NCBI GenBank assembly: GCA_030685015.1
Contig: JAUXWS010000067.1
Span: forward strand, 62,001-126,000
Length of the DNA stretch: 64,000 nucleotides
Direction: 5' to 3'
From: a bacterium
GTDB taxonomy: Bacteria > CAIWAD01
Position 1 is the stretch's first letter. Every line of letters starts with the position of its first letter. Shown in pieces: positions 39,850 through 49,553 of the stretch. The position numbers and the translations under genes were made by a program. A model generated the notes under the pieces. It ran no database searches. It was not told the DNA's origin and saw only the letters and a program-made list of their open reading frames with translations.

Positions 39850-40764
39850 ATGCCGCAGGAGATACTGGTCGTTGGCTCCACCGCCCTGGACAGCATCGAG
39901 ACGGCCCATGGCCGCGTCCAGGAGGTCCTGGGCGGCAGCGCTTTCTACTTCGCCGCCGCCGCCGCCCGCTACGCGCCGGTCCTGGTGGTGGGCGTGGTGG
40001 GGGAGGATTTCCCCCGGGCCAGCCTGGAGCCGCTGAGGGAGCTGGGCGTCTCGCTGGACGGCCTCGAGAACGTGCCCGGCCGCACCTTCCGTTGGGGCGG
40101 GCGCTATCACGACGACCTGATCGGCCGCGACACGCTCTTCACCGAGCTGGGCGTTTTCCAGGAGTTCCGGCCGCGCATCCCGGCCGCCGCCCGGCGCCGC
40201 CCCGTGCTCTTCCTGGCCAACATCCAGCCCAGCCTGCAACTGGACGTGCTGGATCAGATGGAGGCCCCCGCCCTCGTCGTCACCGACACGATGAACCTGT
40301 GGATCGACATGGCCCTGCCCGACCTGGTCCGCGTCATCGCGCGCAGCCACATCCTCATTGTCAACGACGAGGAGGCCCGCCAGATCACGGGCCGGCGCGC
40401 CCTCCTGCCCGCCATGCGGGCCCTGCAGGCGATGGGGCCGCGCACGGTGGTGGTGAAGAAGGGCGAGCACGGCGCCCTCATGGGGCACGGGGAGCGCCTC
40501 TTCGCCGCCCCGGCCCTTCCCCTCGAGCAGGTGGTGGACCCCACGGGGGCGGGCGACACCTTCGCCGGCGGCTTCGTCGGCTCCCTGGCCGCCGACGGAC
40601 GGGTGGACGACGAGACGCTGCGCCGCGCCGTCATCCGCGGCTCGGCCCTGGCCAGCTTCAGTGTCGAGGCCTTCAGTCTCGACCGTCTGCTGGCCGTCAC
40701 CCCCGGTCAACTGGCGGAGCGCCTGGCCCGCTTCACCGACCTCACGAGCTACTCGCTGACGTGA
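39850..40764 (+). CDS. PfkB family sugar/nucleoside kinase
   Basis: 304-residue ribokinase-fold kinase. The N-terminal substrate motif is VLGGSAFYFAAAAARY and the C-terminal PfkB signature DPTGAGDTFAGGFVG includes the catalytic Asp; NDEEARQITG and VVKKGEHGAL are also conserved. The substrate is not determined by sequence. The TGA overlaps the ATG of mtnA, so a role in methylthioadenosine, adenosine or ribose-phosphate salvage is suggested by context. Start ATG 39850 is six bases after GGGAG. Confidence 0.88.
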   Translation: MPQEILVVGSTALDSIETAHGRVQEVLGGSAFYFAAAAARYAPVLVVGVVGEDFPRASLEPLRELGVSLDGLENVPGRTFRWGGRYHDDLIGRDTLFTELGVFQEFRPRIPAAARRRPVLFLANIQPSLQLDVLDQMEAPALVVTDTMNLWIDMALPDLVRVIARSHILIVNDEEARQITGRRALLPAMRALQAMGPRTVVVKKGEHGALMGHGERLFAAPALPLEQVVDPTGAGDTFAGGFVGSLAADGRVDDETLRRAVIRGSALASFSVEAFSLDRLLAVTPGQLAERLARFTDLTSYSLT

Positions 40765-41837
40765 TGGAAGCGCTGCATTGGCGGGACGGCGCCCTCGAGA
40801 TCATCGATCAGCGCCTGCTGCCCGACCGCCGGGAGAGCCGCCGCCTGGAGACGGTGGCCGCCCTGGCCGAAGCCATCGCCGTCCTGGCCCTGCGCGGCGC
40901 GCCCGCCCTGGGCCTGGCCGGCGCCTGGGGCGTGGCCCTCGCCTGCCGCGAGGCCGGCTCCGGCACCCGGCCCGACTATCGGCAGCGGGTGCGCGACTTG
41001 GCCCGGCAGGTGGCGGAGGCGCGCCCCACCGCCGTCAATCTGGCCTGGGGCGTGGCCCAGGTCCTGGACCGGCTGGAGGGACGGCCCGCGCTCGAGTGGG
41101 CCGGGCGGGCCGAGGAGGAGGCGCGGCGCCTGCACGAGGCGGACCGCGCCGCCGGCCGCGCCATGGGACGGCTGGGCGCCGATCTCATCCGTCCGGGGGG
41201 CCGCTACCTGACGCACTGCAACGCCGGACCGCTGGCCACGGGCGGGGTGGGCACGGCCCTGGCCGTCTTTATCGAGGCGCGCCGCCGCGGCCTGGATTTC
41301 GAGGTGCTGGTGGACGAGACGCGACCCCTGCTGCAAGGCGCCCGCCTCACCATGCCGGAGCTGGCCGAGGCGGGGGTGCGCGCCCGTCTCATCGCGGATT
41401 CGATGGCGGCCTTCGCCATGCGTCGCCTGGGGGTGGACGGCGTCTTCGTGGGGGCGGACCGCATCGCGGCCAACGGGGACACGGCCAACAAGGTGGGCAG
41501 CTATGGCCTGGCGCTGGCGGCCAAAGCCCACGGCGTGCCTTTCCGGGTGGTGGCTCCCCTTTCCACCATCGACCCGGCCTGCCCGGACGGGGAGGCCATT
41601 CCCATCGAAGAACGGGATGGGGCCGAGCTGCTGGGCCACGGGTCCTGCCGCTGGGCGCCGCGGGACGCCGCCACATGGAACCCCGCCTTTGATGTGGTGC
41701 CCGCGGACTTGATTCAAGATATTGTGACGGAAGCCGGCCTGCTGCGCGCGCCCTTTGCCGGAAGCATCCGGGACGCGCTGGACACGCAGCGACGGGCGGC
41801 GGCCGATGGCACCTGTGCAAGGGAGACGGATTCATGA
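40764..41837 (+). CDS. mtnA: S-methyl-5-thioribose-1-phosphate isomerase
   Basis: 357-residue eIF2B-like isomerase of methionine salvage. Conserved: LALRGAPALGLAGAWG (residues about 34-49), THCNAGPLATGG with the catalytic Cys, LVDETRPLLQGARLT, and GADRIAANGDTANKVGSYGLA with the catalytic Asp. Ribose-1,5-bisphosphate isomerase is a close relative and cannot be fully excluded, but the length and motifs favour MtnA. ATG 40764 overlaps the kinase stop; its own stop overlaps the next gene start (ATGA). Confidence 0.92.
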   Translation: MEALHWRDGALEIIDQRLLPDRRESRRLETVAALAEAIAVLALRGAPALGLAGAWGVALACREAGSGTRPDYRQRVRDLARQVAEARPTAVNLAWGVAQVLDRLEGRPALEWAGRAEEEARRLHEADRAAGRAMGRLGADLIRPGGRYLTHCNAGPLATGGVGTALAVFIEARRRGLDFEVLVDETRPLLQGARLTMPELAEAGVRARLIADSMAAFAMRRLGVDGVFVGADRIAANGDTANKVGSYGLALAAKAHGVPFRVVAPLSTIDPACPDGEAIPIEERDGAELLGHGSCRWAPRDAATWNPAFDVVPADLIQDIVTEAGLLRAPFAGSIRDALDTQRRAAADGTCARETDS

Positions 41838-43024
41838 GAAAGCATATGGTCCCGGGCGTCCTGGCGACGCTCCTGGCTCTGTTGTTGATGAACTGCGCGG
41901 CGATGGCGGGCAAATCCATGGAGCTGCGCAGCGCCAACACCTACTTCAACCAGGGGGACGTCAAGCAGGCCCTCGATTGGTACGAGAAGGCGGATGCGAA
42001 GGGCACGGGCGAGGCTCAGGTCTACGCCCGCCTGGTGGAGATCTACGCCGAACAGAAGCGCTGGCCGGAGATGAGCCGCGCCTTCGCCAAGATCGACCAG
42101 TGCCTTGACAAGGAGAAGGACAGGAGCAAGTACAAGGAAGAGGCCTCCATCGTCATCGACCAGCTGTGGATGGGCCTGTGGAACGGATCCATCGAGCAGA
42201 CGCATCTGGCCGAGGAGAACCTGGCGGCGGGGGACAGCGCGGCGGTGGTGGACCATTTCCGCCAGGCGCGCGACCGCATCGCCACGGCGCTGGAGATCCT
42301 GCCCGACCACGTGGAGTTCCACAAGCGGATGGGGGATCTCTACATCACGGAGTTCAACTCCCTGCACGCCGACCAGGAAGGCTTCCCCCTGCTGCAGAAG
42401 GCCGCGGAGTCCTACGCCCAGCTGGTGGCGGCCTACCCGGACTCGGTCGATTACGCCATCGTCCTGACGCAGCTGCACTACAACTCGCGCCATTACGACC
42501 AGGCCCGCGCCACGGTCGACGAGGCGCTGCGGCACAACAAGGGCAACGCCGACCTGCTCAATTACGCCGGCAAGGTGCGCATCCAGCAGGGCCTGGCCCT
42601 CAAGGACGCCGAAGGAGCTGTCCCGCCCGAGGGGCGCCGCCTCATGAGCGAGGCGATCACCTTCCTGGACGATGCCATCGAACTCGACCCGAACGATCCC
42701 ATGCTGGTCTACAACCTGGCCCTCCTCTATCGGGACATGGAGGAACCCCACCAGGCGATCAAGACCTTCAACCGCATCGAGGCGCTGGCCGGAGACCGCC
42801 CGGACCTGCTCTTCGACAGCTGGTACTCCATGGCCGTCCTCTATTTCCAGGATCTGCCGGAAGAGGAGCAGGATCCCGCCAAGGCGGCGGAATACTTCGA
42901 GAAGTGCCTGGGCCTGCAGCCGGACAACGCCGGTCTCAAGTTCAACCTGGGTGTCTCCCTGATCCGCACGGGCGACAAGGACAAGATCGTCCGGGGCAAG
43001 GCCTTGATGTCCGACGGTCAATAG
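41834..43024 (+). CDS. Exported TPR protein
   Basis: 396 residues with a signal (residues about 5-26, LLALLLMNCAAMAG); the cysteine at residue 21 could be a lipobox Cys, but Asn precedes it, so ordinary cleavage after AMA is also possible. TPR units are evident at 30-60 (ANTYFNQGDVKQALDWYEKA), 140-165, 185-235 (YAIVLTQLHYNSRHYDQARATVDEA) and 270-390 (AITFLDDAIELDPNDPMLVYNLALLY). It is a probable periplasmic scaffold. It starts by ATGA overlap with mtnA and precedes uppS by 81 bases. Confidence 0.82.
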   Translation: MRKHMVPGVLATLLALLLMNCAAMAGKSMELRSANTYFNQGDVKQALDWYEKADAKGTGEAQVYARLVEIYAEQKRWPEMSRAFAKIDQCLDKEKDRSKYKEEASIVIDQLWMGLWNGSIEQTHLAEENLAAGDSAAVVDHFRQARDRIATALEILPDHVEFHKRMGDLYITEFNSLHADQEGFPLLQKAAESYAQLVAAYPDSVDYAIVLTQLHYNSRHYDQARATVDEALRHNKGNADLLNYAGKVRIQQGLALKDAEGAVPPEGRRLMSEAITFLDDAIELDPNDPMLVYNLALLYRDMEEPHQAIKTFNRIEALAGDRPDLLFDSWYSMAVLYFQDLPEEEQDPAKAAEYFEKCLGLQPDNAGLKFNLGVSLIRTGDKDKIVRGKALMSDGQ

Positions 43025-43105
43025 ACAGGAACCACAGGCGGAAGCGGCGCGGCACGGCGGGAGGACCGCCGGCCGCGCATCCGCGTTGAAGAGGTGCCGT
43101 CACCC

Positions 43106-43837
43106 ATGACGCCCCGCGCCGGCCGCGCATCCCAGCGGCCCGACCTTCCCCGCCACGTGGCCATCATCATGGATGGCAACGGACGCTGGGCCCGCACCCG
43201 GGGCATGAACCGGGTGGCCGGCCACCGCGAGGGGATCCACTCCGTCCGCGAGGTGGTGGAGGTCTGTGGCGAGCTGGGCATCCAGGTGCTCACCCTCTAC
43301 ACCTTCAGCTCCGAGAACTGGCGGCGCCCGCCCATGGAGGTGCGCGCCCTGATGAGCCTCCTCATGCGCACCATCAGCGCCGAGGCGGACCGCCTCCACG
43401 CCAACAAGGTCCAGGTGCGGGCCATGGGCTGCCTGGAGGACCTGCCGGTCCGGGCGCGCCAGGGCATGGAGCAGGCCATCGCCCTCACCCGCCACAACGA
43501 GGGGCTCATCCTCAACCTGGCCCTCTCCTACGGCGCGCGGCAGGAGATCCTCCGCGCCGTCAACCGCCTGTTGGCGGAAGGGGTCGAGACGGTGGACGAG
43601 GCGGCCTTCGCCGCGCGGCTCTTCACGGCCGGCCTGCCCGACCCCGACCTGCTCATCCGCACGGGCGGCGAGTACCGCCTCTCCAACTTCATGCTCTGGC
43701 AACTGGCCTACACCGAGCTCTACATCAGCGACAAGCTCTGGCCCGAGTTCCGCCGGGAGGAACTGGAGCGGGCCCTGGCCGCCTATGCCGGTCGGGAGCG
43801 GCGCTTCGGCCGCACTTCGGAGCAGCTTCAGCCATGA
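43106..43837 (+). CDS. uppS: Di-trans,poly-cis-undecaprenyl-diphosphate synthase
   Basis: 243-residue cis-prenyltransferase making the C55 lipid carrier for peptidoglycan and LPS. Conserved: HVAIIMDGNGRWA with the Mg-binding Asp (about residues 15-27), GHREGIHSVREVV, LTLYTFSSENWRRP, LNLALSYGARQEIL, and DLLIRTGGEYRLSNFMLWQLAYTELY. ATG 43106 is 11 bases from GAAGAGG, a long spacing; GTG 43094 would be an alternative. The stop overlaps the TamB-like gene by four bases. Confidence 0.95.
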   Translation: MTPRAGRASQRPDLPRHVAIIMDGNGRWARTRGMNRVAGHREGIHSVREVVEVCGELGIQVLTLYTFSSENWRRPPMEVRALMSLLMRTISAEADRLHANKVQVRAMGCLEDLPVRARQGMEQAIALTRHNEGLILNLALSYGARQEILRAVNRLLAEGVETVDEAAFAARLFTAGLPDPDLLIRTGGEYRLSNFMLWQLAYTELYISDKLWPEFRREELERALAAYAGRERRFGRTSEQLQP

Positions 43838-46800
43838 GGCCACGGCGCTGGATCCTGGTCCTGGCGCTGGTTCCCGCACTAAGCATCCTGGGATTTCTGG
43901 CCGCCTGGCACCTGCTGGATCTGGACGAGCACCTGCGGCGGGACCTGCTCGCCCGCCTCGAGGCGCGCGGACTGGAGGACGTGGCGCTGCGGGAGCTGCA
44001 CCCCGCCTGGGTGGGGCTGGACCTGCGCGGCCTGGCCTTCACCTTGCCGGGAGGCGGTCTGCGCCTGGAAAGCCGCTCGGCCCGCCTGCGCCTGGGGCCG
44101 CTTTCCTGGCTCAAATCGCCGGCCCGCCTGCTGGCCGCGCTGGAGTGGGTGGAAGTGGCGGACTTCTCCCTCCGGGCCGACAGCCTGCTCCTGGCCCGGC
44201 GGGAGGCCGCCCCCGGCCAAGCCGACTGGCTCCCCTGGCTGAAGCAGCACGCCTCCACCCTCGCCCAGTTGCCGGAGATCCGGCTCCGTGGGGGAAGGAT
44301 CCTCTGGCAGGGTTCCGCCGGGGATGATCTGGTCCTGGTGGAGGATCTGGAAGGCCTGGTCATCCGCCGCGGCCAGGTGCAGGAGCTGCTGCTGCGCAGC
44401 CGCCTGCTCGGCAACCGCCACCAAGCCTTCCACGCCGGCATGGAGCTGGACCCCGCCGCCCTCGACGGCAGCTTCCATCTCACCCTGGACAGTCTGCGCC
44501 AGTCGACGCGGCCCTCCGCCTGGCTGCCCGGCGTGGAGGAGTTCACCTGGCGCGGCTCGCTGGACATGGGCGGACGGCTGCGCGCCGGGAGCTTGGATTC
44601 CCTGGCCGGCCACGGCGACCTGGTGTTGGAGGAGATGCGGCTGGCCGCGGGCGGCACCCTGCGGGGGGCGTGCGCCTTGCAGGTCGGCGCCGACAGCCTG
44701 CGTCTCAAGGATGGGCGGCTGGTCTGGCAGGAACAGGACTTTGAGTTCCAAGCGGCCCTGCCCTGGCGGCTGGAGGGATCCGCCGGCTGGCTGCGCGCGG
44801 CGGGCCTGGACCTGGGCCGGATGGGGGCCGGGGCGGGCATCACCGCGGCGGGCGCCTGGCCCGCGCTGGACGGACAGCTGGACCTGCTTGCCCGCGGTCG
44901 CTGGCAGAAGGAGCCCCGCGTGGAGCTGGCCTTGCGGGCGCGGGGTCTTGGACTGGCGGGAAAGGCCTTGGGCGAAGCTGAGCTGGACGGCAGCTGGGTG
45001 CCCGGCCGCCTGGTCCTGGACCGGCTGTGGTGGCAGCACGGGCCGGGTCTGCAGGCAAGAGGCAGGGCCGTCCTGGCGGGTCGGGGCGACGCCCTGGCCG
45101 TTGAACTGGGGGCGAGCCTGGCCGTTGAGCTGGACAGCCTGCCGCGCCTGCGCGGCCTCCTGGCCGACAGCGTGCGGGCCGACCTGCGCCTGGACCTGCG
45201 CGCGGAGCGGGGCGGAAAAGGGTGGCGGCTGAGCTCGGGAGGCACGACGGGCGGCCTCAGCCGGGCGGGCTTGCCCTTGCTCGATGTGCAAGGCGGGCTG
45301 GTCGCGGGTCAATTGATGGACGGCCACCTGCCCGAGGGCGAACTCGACTTGAGGCGGCCGGGAGGCGGATCCCTGGGCCGCCTGCAGTGGCTGGACGGCG
45401 CGGCACGCCGCTGGGAGGCGGAGCTGGCCGTGCAAGGCGGCATCCTGGGTGGGCTGCTGGGATTGCGCACCTTCCAGTTGCCGGAGGACCTGGCGGGCCT
45501 GATCCGCCTGGAGGGCGCCGGGCTGCAGACGGAGGCCCACGCTGATCTGGCGCTGCGTGGCCGGCGCGCCGTGCTGGATGGACAGCTGGCCTGGTCGGAC
45601 AGCCTCCGCACGCTGGAGGCCGACCTGGCGCTGGAGGGCTGGCGCGGCAGCCGGCTGGAGGGCCGCCTGCGGGCGTCCCTGGCGGGCCGGCGGCTGGACT
45701 TGCTGGTCTTTCGCCTGGAAGGCATGGACCTGAGCGGCTGGCTGGATCTGGACGAGCGGCGCTACATGGCCGAGCTGGTGGCGGACGATCTGCCGCTGGC
45801 CCCTTTCTGGGACTTGCTCATGGAGGATCCCGCCCCGGCGGATCCGGGCATCCTTAGCCTGCTGGCCGCCGGCGAGGGCAGCCTGGACAGCCTGGGCTTC
45901 CGGGGCGGCCTGGAGTGGCGCCAGCGTCTGCTGGACCGCCATGGCCGGCTGTGGGCGGACCTGACGGTGGACCGCCAGGTGGCCCGCCTGGAACGGGGCA
46001 GCCTGAGCCTGGACGGCGTGGAATGGGCCAGCCTGGACCTCTTCTGGAGCCTGGGCCAGGGGCCGCGCGAACTGCTGCTGCAGTTGTTGAATCGCGACCT
46101 GGGCGAACTGGGCGCGGCCGGCCGGCCCTTCTGGCTGAGGGGAAGAGCCACCGGCCACCTGCGGGTCGATTTCGCGGCGGGCCGCAACAGGGGGCTGGAA
46201 GGCAGGCTCCAGGTGGCGGAGCCGCGACTGGGCGGTCTCACCTTCGACGAGCTGAGCCTCAGCCTGTCACGCGGGACCACGCCCGGACGCATTTCCCTGG
46301 ACAGCCTGGTGCTGGCCCGCGGCGGCGCGGCTCCGCTCCGGCTGGACCTGCGGGGCGACCTGCCCTTCGGCGCCGGCGAGCTGGACCTGGACCTGTCCAT
46401 CGTCGGCGATCTGCTCCATCCACTGACCGTCACCTCGTCGGGCACCCCGTCCCGCTTTTTCCACCATGCCTCGGGACGGGGAGATCTGCGCCTGGGCCTG
46501 GGCGGCGGCCTGCTGGAGCCGCAGATACGCGATGGGCGCCTCGAACTGCGCCGGGGCAGTCTGGGGATGGCCTCGGTCTTCCGGCGGGTGCGCGACCTGG
46601 AGGCCCGCCTGGAGATCCAGGGTGGCCGGCTGGTGATCGAGCGCTGCGATGCGAGGGTGGGCGACACGCGCCTGCGCATCGGCAACACCTGGGAAGCGGT
46701 GGCGGACGGACATGCCCTTGATTCCTGGGCGCTGGAGCGGCCTGAGCTGGATCTGGGGGTGCTGGTGCTGGAGACCCTGGATCCGCGCGGACAACCGGGA

Positions 46801-48027
46801 GCCATTGAGCTGAACCTGCCGGGATTGATGGAGCCGGACTGGAGCGCCCGGGTCGTCCTGCTGGGTGCGGCGGCGGGCGAACGATTCTTCGTGGCCGGAC
46901 CGATGGAGCGGCCCCAGGTCCGCGGCCGGGCCCAGGTGGACCACGCCGAGTTCACCTATCCCTTCATCAAGGGCGACGAAGCGCCCACCCCCCTGCTGGC
47001 CGCCACCATCTCCCTGCTCAACTCCATCGAGTGGGACCTCGCCCTGCAGGGCGGACGCAACATCAACTACTGGCGCAAGCTGCAGGGCTTCGACGACACG
47101 CCCGTGATGGACCTGGTCAAGGGCTATCTGGACCGCATCACGCTGGACCTCTATCTCGATCCCACCATCCAGCCCCTGCGCATCACGGGACAGATCGACG
47201 ACGAGAGCTTCCGTCTGGCGGGCGACATCACCTGCTCGCGCGGCACCGTCCTCTTCCTTGACAAGGATTTCGAGGTGGAGGAGGCCGGCCTCAGTTTCGA
47301 CGCCTCAACCCTGTTGCCCGTGGTCTGGGGCCGGGCCGTGCACAACGTGATGCGGGCGACGGACGACCCCGGCCTGCAGTCCCTCTTCAGCCAGGATGCC
47401 CGCCAGGTGGGCCTCCAGTTCAGTGCCGAGGACGAGTTGGGCAACCGCCAACTGCGCGGACGATGGGACGAGATCCGGGTGGAGCTGGTGGGCGGGCAGT
47501 CCCAGGGCCAGGATGTCTTCACCCGCGGCCAGGAGGAATTGCTGGTGGAGATGGGGCTCAACCCTTATGATCCCGGCGCCTCCATCGAGTCCCTCCTGCC
47601 CGATGTGGTGGCCGGATTCTGGGAGATCCCGCTGCGCCCGATCGAGAGCCGCATCCGTCGCCGGCTGGGGTTGGACGAGGTGCGCATCTTCCTGCCCGTG
47701 TTGCGCAACACGGTGGAGGAATTGCTCTCGGCCCAGAGCACGCAGGAGCGGGTGAGCCAATCCTACCTCGACTATCTGCAGGGGACGCGCGTCATCCTGG
47801 GCAAGACGGTCAGCCGGCGCACCTTCGCCAGCTGGACGGGGCAGCTGGTGGCCTCGACCCCGGTGGAGGGACGCAGCCTGGTGCGGGTCTTCCAGCGCTG
47901 CAACCTGAACTACGAGGTGAGCCGCAACCTCAGCCTCACGGGGGAGCTGGTCTTCGACCCGCTGCGCGAGGCGGGGGCCCTGCGTGGGGATCCCCGCGTC
48001 CTTCTGCACTACCGGCAGCGCTACTAG
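43834..48027 (+). CDS. TamB/AsmA-like translocation and assembly module protein
   Basis: 1397-residue envelope protein. An N-terminal membrane helix (about residues 5-25) anchors a very long beta-repeat rod (LDLRG-, LRLE-, GxLxLDxLxLxR repeats) and the C-terminal DUF490/TamB domain at about 1080-1397 (LRITGQIDDESFRLAGDITCSRG, FLDKDFEVEEAGLSFD, NPVYD-like NPYDPGASIE, SYLDYLQGTRV). TamB-type rods bridge inner and outer membranes and help lipid transport or outer-membrane protein assembly. A BamA/TamA partner is not encoded here. ATG 43834 overlaps the uppS stop, linking lipid-carrier and envelope assembly genes. Confidence 0.9.
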   Translation: MRPRRWILVLALVPALSILGFLAAWHLLDLDEHLRRDLLARLEARGLEDVALRELHPAWVGLDLRGLAFTLPGGGLRLESRSARLRLGPLSWLKSPARLLAALEWVEVADFSLRADSLLLARREAAPGQADWLPWLKQHASTLAQLPEIRLRGGRILWQGSAGDDLVLVEDLEGLVIRRGQVQELLLRSRLLGNRHQAFHAGMELDPAALDGSFHLTLDSLRQSTRPSAWLPGVEEFTWRGSLDMGGRLRAGSLDSLAGHGDLVLEEMRLAAGGTLRGACALQVGADSLRLKDGRLVWQEQDFEFQAALPWRLEGSAGWLRAAGLDLGRMGAGAGITAAGAWPALDGQLDLLARGRWQKEPRVELALRARGLGLAGKALGEAELDGSWVPGRLVLDRLWWQHGPGLQARGRAVLAGRGDALAVELGASLAVELDSLPRLRGLLADSVRADLRLDLRAERGGKGWRLSSGGTTGGLSRAGLPLLDVQGGLVAGQLMDGHLPEGELDLRRPGGGSLGRLQWLDGAARRWEAELAVQGGILGGLLGLRTFQLPEDLAGLIRLEGAGLQTEAHADLALRGRRAVLDGQLAWSDSLRTLEADLALEGWRGSRLEGRLRASLAGRRLDLLVFRLEGMDLSGWLDLDERRYMAELVADDLPLAPFWDLLMEDPAPADPGILSLLAAGEGSLDSLGFRGGLEWRQRLLDRHGRLWADLTVDRQVARLERGSLSLDGVEWASLDLFWSLGQGPRELLLQLLNRDLGELGAAGRPFWLRGRATGHLRVDFAAGRNRGLEGRLQVAEPRLGGLTFDELSLSLSRGTTPGRISLDSLVLARGGAAPLRLDLRGDLPFGAGELDLDLSIVGDLLHPLTVTSSGTPSRFFHHASGRGDLRLGLGGGLLEPQIRDGRLELRRGSLGMASVFRRVRDLEARLEIQGGRLVIERCDARVGDTRLRIGNTWEAVADGHALDSWALERPELDLGVLVLETLDPRGQPGAIELNLPGLMEPDWSARVVLLGAAAGERFFVAGPMERPQVRGRAQVDHAEFTYPFIKGDEAPTPLLAATISLLNSIEWDLALQGGRNINYWRKLQGFDDTPVMDLVKGYLDRITLDLYLDPTIQPLRITGQIDDESFRLAGDITCSRGTVLFLDKDFEVEEAGLSFDASTLLPVVWGRAVHNVMRATDDPGLQSLFSQDARQVGLQFSAEDELGNRQLRGRWDEIRVELVGGQSQGQDVFTRGQEELLVEMGLNPYDPGASIESLLPDVVAGFWEIPLRPIESRIRRRLGLDEVRIFLPVLRNTVEELLSAQSTQERVSQSYLDYLQGTRVILGKTVSRRTFASWTGQLVASTPVEGRSLVRVFQRCNLNYEVSRNLSLTGELVFDPLREAGALRGDPRVLLHYRQRY

Positions 48028-48126
48028 CAGCCTGTCGGGCTTGGACCTTCAGCTGGTGGCAAGCGGGGCGGGCGATGGCATCCGCAGCCACGCTGTCAAT
48101 GGGAATCAAAAGGAAGGGGATGACGG

Positions 48127-48366
48127 ATGAACCATCACGGACCGATCCGCCTGGAGCTTGAAGAGAAGACCTACGCCTTCTGCACCTGCGGGCGCAGCCA
48201 GAACCTGCCCTTCTGCGACGGCGCCCACAAGGGCTCGGAGGACCGCCCCCTGCTGCACGCCTGCGAGCGCGCCGGGGCCGTGGTCGTCTGCGGCTGCCGA
48301 CGGAGCGGCAAGTTCCCCTGGTGCGACGGCAGCCACCGCCCCGCCGGCGCTACCCCGGACGTCTGA
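48127..48366 (+). CDS. CDGSH iron-sulfur domain protein (two domains)
   Basis: 79-residue protein with two CDGSH-type [2Fe-2S] modules in tandem: CTCGRSQNLPFCDGAH (residues 19-34) and CGCRRSGKFPWCDGSH (56-71). Each has the three Cys and one His ligand pattern of mitoNEET-like proteins. Tandem forms are usual in bacteria; redox or Fe-S transfer functions are proposed. It lies 99 bases after the TamB-like gene and ends before a terminator that it shares with the convergent lipoprotein gene. Confidence 0.92.
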   Translation: MNHHGPIRLELEEKTYAFCTCGRSQNLPFCDGAHKGSEDRPLLHACERAGAVVVCGCRRSGKFPWCDGSHRPAGATPDV

Positions 48367-48387
48367 GCGGGTCCACCTCGAATGAGC

Positions 48388-48408
48388 GGGGGGCCGCCGC
48401 GGCCCCCC
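48388..48408. terminator. Hairpin between convergent genes
   Basis: GGGGGGCC-GCCGC-GGCCCCCC, an 8-base perfect stem between the CDGSH gene and the lipoprotein gene. It is followed by TGATTGTG on the plus strand; it could serve both directions. Confidence 0.6.
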
Positions 48409-48423
48409 TGATTGTGCTGCCGG

Positions 48424-49230
48424 CTAGTTGCGCGTGATGTCCACCACGCCGTTTGTGACCTGCACCGTCTGCATCGTGCCCACGTTCATGGCGGTGAAAC
48501 TGAAGGTGCCTGCGATGTGGGTGGCCGTGACCGTGGAGAGGGTCAGCGTGCCCTCGGCCAGGGCCATGACTGTGGTGAACAGGACGGTGGGCGTGGCCGT
48601 GTCCGGCACGTAGATGGCCATGTTGCTGGTGCCCAGCGGATAGGTCCCGGGCTGGTCGCCCATCACGTTGAACTGCAGCTGGCGGGTGCCGCCGTTGCCC
48701 CAAAAGGCCAGGATGCCGCTGTCGCTGCCGCCGTAGATGAAGGTGCTGAACGTCATCGCCGTGCCTCCCACGGTGGCGCTCAGCGTGCCGCTCCAGAGAT
48801 CGCCCGTGCCGCCGAAGTCGTAGTCGTCGCAACTGACCATGGCATTGATCCGCGTGTAGGCGGTGGGGCCGCCCTGCGGATCGATGATGGTGAGGGTATT
48901 GCCGCTGTGGGCGTAGGCCATGACCCAGGTCAGGCTGCCCATGGTGCTGTGGATGCTGTCCTCGTCGGCCGTCCAGGACCCGTTGAAGCTCATGCACTCC
49001 TCGTCCACGTAATCCGCCATCACGTTGACCCAGGTGCCATTGCTGTTGATCTGCAGGGTCTGTTGGGAGACAGTCGTGCTGCCCTGCATCTCCGTGTACT
49101 GCCAGACGCCCGTCGGTGCGCTGCCGCCGCCGTTGTCGTCGTCGCTGTCGCTCTCGCAGCCTGCCAGGAGCAGGCTCGTCACCAACAGCAAAGTGCCGAC
49201 GCCCCTGCCCAATCCCTTCAAGAGTTCCAT
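48424..49230 (-). CDS. DUF6252-like lipoprotein
   Basis: 268-residue lipoprotein with a lipobox LLLAGC (Cys at about residue 24) followed by an Asp/Ser-rich linker. Residues 35-140 are a lipocalin-like or copper-binding-like beta domain (GVWQYTEMQGSTTVSQQTLQINSNGTWVNV). Residues about 155-268 are a beta-sandwich ending THIAGTFSFTAMNVG-TVQVTNGVVDITR, which resembles DUF6252. Function is unknown. ATG 49230 has GGAG five bases upstream; the longer frame upstream is not coding-like. It stands alone between terminators. Confidence 0.75.
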   Translation of the reverse strand: MELLKGLGRGVGTLLLVTSLLLAGCESDSDDDNGGGSAPTGVWQYTEMQGSTTVSQQTLQINSNGTWVNVMADYVDEECMSFNGSWTADEDSIHSTMGSLTWVMAYAHSGNTLTIIDPQGGPTAYTRINAMVSCDDYDFGGTGDLWSGTLSATVGGTAMTFSTFIYGGSDSGILAFWGNGGTRQLQFNVMGDQPGTYPLGTSNMAIYVPDTATPTVLFTTVMALAEGTLTLSTVTATHIAGTFSFTAMNVGTMQTVQVTNGVVDITRN

Positions 49231-49503
49231 GATGGCTCCATGATCTGGTGTGTGGTGCTTGCCCCCACGTGCTTCGTCCACGGGGTGGCCATGGGTCATT
49301 GTAACTCAGGTCGATGACACCGTCCATCGGCTGGACGCCCACAACTCCCGGCTTGCGCCGGTGCTGCCGAAGATGTTGTCGTCCCCGTCGACCAGGGTCG
49401 CGATGAAGGCGAAGCTCGCGTTCCCCGTCCGGTTCCACACCCTGGCCGCCATGTCACCTATCGGCAGGTCTCGTCCCTGCGGCACGGGACCCGCGGGGAG
49501 ATG
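49231..49503 (-). other. Gene-poor stretch with a possible protein remnant
   Basis: No intact gene. On the minus strand, 49503-49306 is an open frame with ordinary-looking composition (DMAARVWNRTGNASFAFIAT and onward) ending at TGA 49306-49308, without a start matched to a ribosome-binding site. It could be the decayed end of a lipoprotein gene related to its neighbours, or chance in GC-rich DNA. Confidence 0.25.
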
Positions 49504-49530
49504 AAAAGGCCGCCCCTGCGGGCGGCCTTT
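49504..49530 (-). terminator. Intrinsic terminator of the first C25 gene
   Basis: On the minus strand, AAAGGCCGCCC-GCAG-GGGCGGCCTTTT: a perfect GC-rich stem with a T run, 23 bases after the stop codon at 49554. This is the best-formed intrinsic terminator in the window. Confidence 0.8.
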
Positions 49531-49553
49531 GGCGAGTTGCCGTCGGAGGATGG

